From Phalacrocorax aristotelis (taxonomy: Eukaryota > Chordata > Aves > Suliformes > Phalacrocoracidae): 64,000 nt of DNA. Under the pieces are notes generated by a model, which worked only from the letters and a program-made list of their open reading frames with translations, was not told the origin of the DNA and searched no databases. The DNA lies in contig NC_134279.1 of NCBI RefSeq assembly GCF_949628215.1, positions 9,840,041 to 9,904,040 on the forward strand, written 5' to 3'. The position numbers and the translations under genes are program-made. This document shows, one piece after another, positions 61,267 to 64,000 of this stretch (position 1 is its first letter; every line of letters begins with the position of its first letter).

Positions 61267-64000
61267 GTAAGTTCTGCTGCAGATATATCTGACTTGTGTA
61301 GACACTGATGTTCCTCTGTAGTTAATATGCCTGGTCTTTATTTAAGAGTCTACAATGGCTATTTTTTCAGACTGATCTGAATAGTTGTGAGTGTATGATG
61401 TGTAATTCAGTTTGGTTTCTCTGGTCACAGTACTGCTTTTAAAGATCAGATGAAAAGTAAAGTAAAAAAGTGCCTTTTTGTGGGGAAGAATACTGGCAAA
61501 GAATTTAGTTGTAATCGCTGCTTTACCCTTAAACAGCTCCTTAAGTAACTATAAGCCACATACTCTATTCTGCTGTAAACCGCCCCAAACCTTTATCAAG
61601 AGCAATGCTCTTTTTCTAGGTGGTGAATTGATTTTCATCACTAACTGGCTGTAAGGTGGGTGGTTGTTTTATTTTGTGCAACAATACAAATGGCTGGGAA
61701 AAGGAGCAAATATATTATGCCACTCAGTGGCCATAAAGGAATGGAGCATGATGCACTGAGTTAATTTCAAGAATGATGAGATTGACTCCTCCTGATCCTG
61801 TAAATAGTATAGGCATGTAAACTTAGCTTCTGGGTTACTGATATAACTTGTGGCATAATAGAAGCCTGGCAAGTTTGAATATCCAAATAATTTTGTGTCA
61901 TATATATGTGTGTGTGTGTATATATATGTATACAAAAATGCATTTACAGTTGGTAAATAGAAGTGAAATCCTAAATATAGGTTCTTCTTTTGCTTTAAGA
62001 AGTAGAGCGCAATAGATAAAACATTTGTCTATTTTAATCACTTTCCGAAAGTATATTTGAGGAATAGAAGGGTGAAACAAAGGCCAGCTTATGAAATACG
62101 TTTCAAAACTGTACTGAAATGGAATGGGGAATATTCTTCTAGTAATACTGTTTAGTTTCTCCTTTCCTGTAAACACTTTCACTTTTAACTGCTGCTTTGA
62201 ATAATGCAAGAATTTAATGTTTCCAGTGGTTCTTTGCTTCCTAATTGTTGAGCTATTCTGATTAAAGCTCTACTGAAACAGTATTAGCACCTCTCTGATG
62301 ATATTGTACTAAATAGGCTTATGTAAAAATAAAGTTATCAATCATATCTAATCATAATTCTAACTAAAGCTTTCTAATAATGTTATTGCTCTGAGAAACA
62401 TCATTATAATTCAGCTTTGTGTTCCTGAAAGGTGACTCAGCAGTCACACCTGGCTTTCAGGTACACCTGGAACAGTAATCCCCTGTCCAGAGTATCAGCC
62501 ATCTACAGGAAAAATCCATTTAAGAGCTAAATGCTTTGTTAGTATTTCTGATATTTAGCAGTCTTATTTATGGGGTGTGTGCTCTGCTGTGAGCATATGT
62601 TCCTCTCTTCATTTTTTTTCTGCTCTCTGATGCCCTGAATCCTGAGGCTACCAGCAAACACAAGATTTCTGCACTTAAGTGCTCTACCTGGAGTGCATGC
62701 TGTCAGTATGATTGACTAGGATCACTCTATCTTGGTCAGCTTTGTTCACAGCAAGCATACTAGGTGAAATAGCTGCTTGCCGATGCTTTTCTTACTGTGT
62801 TGGCAGCTAACATTAGTTAGTAGACCTGCCATTTTTCTGTTGAATCAAGATGAGTGTTTCCAAAGCTGGAGTTGGTAAAGTAAATAAAATTAGTACAGTA
62901 CTTTATAAAGCTTTTTATGATTATAGGCATTAAAAATAAAAGCTCTTGAAGTTACAATTATGGCATAGCATTTCCAATAGTTAGGACGCTGTCAATAGCA
63001 TGTAGACAATTAGGCAAACTCTGGTGTGGCATAGTCCAAAAATCCTGAAAACAGAATTGTTTTAGTGGGATGTGAAGGTGTCAGGATATTATAAAATAGC
63101 TGATATAAAATACTGACAGCCTTTTCCTTTTTTTTTTAAGTTGTAGAAGCATTTTTCCTGAGTGACAGAACTGAACAGTATTTAGAAGTCGAACTTTGTC
63201 CGTAAGTACAGCATTCTGAAAAAGTCGTAAATGTTAATTTGCATTTCCAGTTCTAATGCTTGTAAGATATATGTATGAGGAAGACTGGGTACAGAAATTG
63301 TTCCAATATGGGGAATGTACATGTTTGGCAGAACACTAGACTAATAACTTGGCATCATTTTGAGAAAATTGTGCTCTGATTTTTTTGACAGCCATGGACA
63401 ACACTTGTTGCTGCTGCTTTCTGGCAAAAGAAGAGTGTGGAAAGTATGTGGTCAAGTGCATTCATAATGTCCAGAAAAACTAATTGGTTTTGGGTATGTG
63501 TTGCTTGACTGGAAGGTGACGTTACCTCTTTCTTCTTTTTTTTTTTTTTCCCCCTCCTTTAACAGGAAGAACTTCCTTTAGAGTTTGAGGTGACCAGAAT
63601 GAAAACCAAATGGGAGGGTAAAGCTCATCTTCCTTGGAATTATTTTCCACCATGCACCAACAAGTTCAATGCATTTGCAATTCATGGCTCAGGAGAAGAG
63701 AGAAAATATGAAGCGCTTCATCCTGTGCCTCAACATGAGCTACAAGAGGGACAGAAACCAGATTTGTAAGCACAAAATTAGCTCTTTTGTAATATAGTTG
63801 CACTATTCTTGGAATACTTAAAAAAGCTAATCTGGCTTTTGGATTGAGTGCCGCTAGTATTTTAATTATACTGCTTAGCCCCAGATCTGTTGGCACTGTA
63901 CTTGGTATAAAGCACTGTGGTGCAGATAGCTGTAATTAGTGCTTGATTTCTATGTTATCCCCTAGGTGGATAGAAAATGATGCATTCAACACCATTGGCA
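61086..64000 (+). CDS. C4orf33: C4orf33 homologue (UPF0462), first 176 residues
   Basis: Exons 61086-61266, 63141-63201, 63392-63443, 63566-63765 and 63966-64000 join in phase. The product starts [20 protein letters not shown] and contains [74 protein letters not shown] and [19 protein letters not shown]. All follow human C4orf33 (about 199 residues), so about 20 C-terminal residues lie beyond the window. The function is unknown. The VEAFFL...[11 protein letters not shown] pattern recalls carbohydrate-binding beta-sandwich folds, which is only an impression. It has no signal peptide or membrane segment. Confidence 0.93.
61267..63140 (+). other. C4orf33: C4orf33 intron
   Basis: 1.9 kb with a TG/TA microsatellite; no element recognised. 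Confidence 0.8.
61899..61932. repeat. TA/TG microsatellite
   Basis: ATATATATG, (TG)n and TATATATATG in series. Confidence 0.88.
63141..63201 (+). CDS. C4orf33: C4orf33 coding exon, [19 protein letters not shown]
   Basis: The acceptor is TTTTTTTTAAG and the donor GTAAGT. TT completes Val61; the last Pro codon is split CC|C. Confidence 0.93.
63392..63443 (+). CDS. C4orf33: C4orf33 coding exon, [17 protein letters not shown]
   Basis: The acceptor is TTTTTTGACAG and the donor GTATGT; 52 nt, ends in phase 0. Confidence 0.93.
63566..63765 (+). CDS. C4orf33: C4orf33 coding exon, EELPLEF to QKPD
   Basis: The acceptor is CTCCTTTAACAG after a long T/C tract; the donor is GTAAGC. It encodes 66 residues plus two bases. 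The [14 protein letters not shown] and AIHGSG motifs are the best conserved of the family. Confidence 0.94.
63966..64000 (+). CDS. C4orf33: C4orf33 next coding exon, cut by the window edge
   Basis: The acceptor TTATCCCCTAG and the phase (TT|G) fit. The residues ([11 protein letters not shown]) resemble the human continuation only weakly, so a different downstream acceptor remains possible. Confidence 0.55.

Noticed and set aside
1..64000. CRISPR arrays, operons, phage or other prokaryotic systems
   Set aside because: Spliced vertebrate genes, CR1 elements and a CpG island show this is eukaryotic nuclear DNA. No regularly spaced repeats are present.

Overview
This is a vertebrate nuclear window, almost certainly from a bird. 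Three protein genes with canonical GT-AG introns can be read exon by exon: JADE1 (+, 3' part), SCLT1 (-, complete) and the C4orf33 homologue (+, 5' part). As I recall, human 4q28.2 has the same order and orientation. CR1 fragments and one LTR of a type familiar from avian genomes point to a bird; the LTR weakly suggests a neoavian species.

Layout. 1-1233 is a JADE1 intron. 1234-5993 holds the last three JADE1 coding exons (516 residues, to the natural stop), followed by a long 3' UTR to about 8775. About 2.8 kb of convergent intergenic DNA separates the tails of JADE1 and SCLT1. SCLT1 runs on the minus strand from a CpG-island start codon at 57259 to a stop codon at 12126. I resolved 21 coding exons, every phase joins, and the product is 684 residues (about 688 in human). 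Its introns carry an antisense-oriented solo LTR (about 21043-21573), CR1-type LINE fragments, an isolated 13-bp inverted repeat, G-runs and microsatellites. 57130-57760 is a CpG island with a perfect NRF1-type palindrome and is the likely shared promoter of SCLT1 and C4orf33. From 61077 the C4orf33 homologue is read through five exons and leaves the window.

Functions. JADE1 is a PHD-finger scaffold of the HBO1 (KAT7) histone acetyltransferase complex. SCLT1 is a coiled-coil protein of centriolar distal appendages needed for ciliogenesis. C4orf33 is a UPF0462 protein of unknown function. They do not form a pathway; their adjacency is conserved synteny.

I found no undescribed multi-gene system here. 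The most useful leads are a possible alternative JADE1 terminal exon, the bird-specific SCLT1 N terminus, the shared promoter, and the isolated hairpin in the largest SCLT1 intron.
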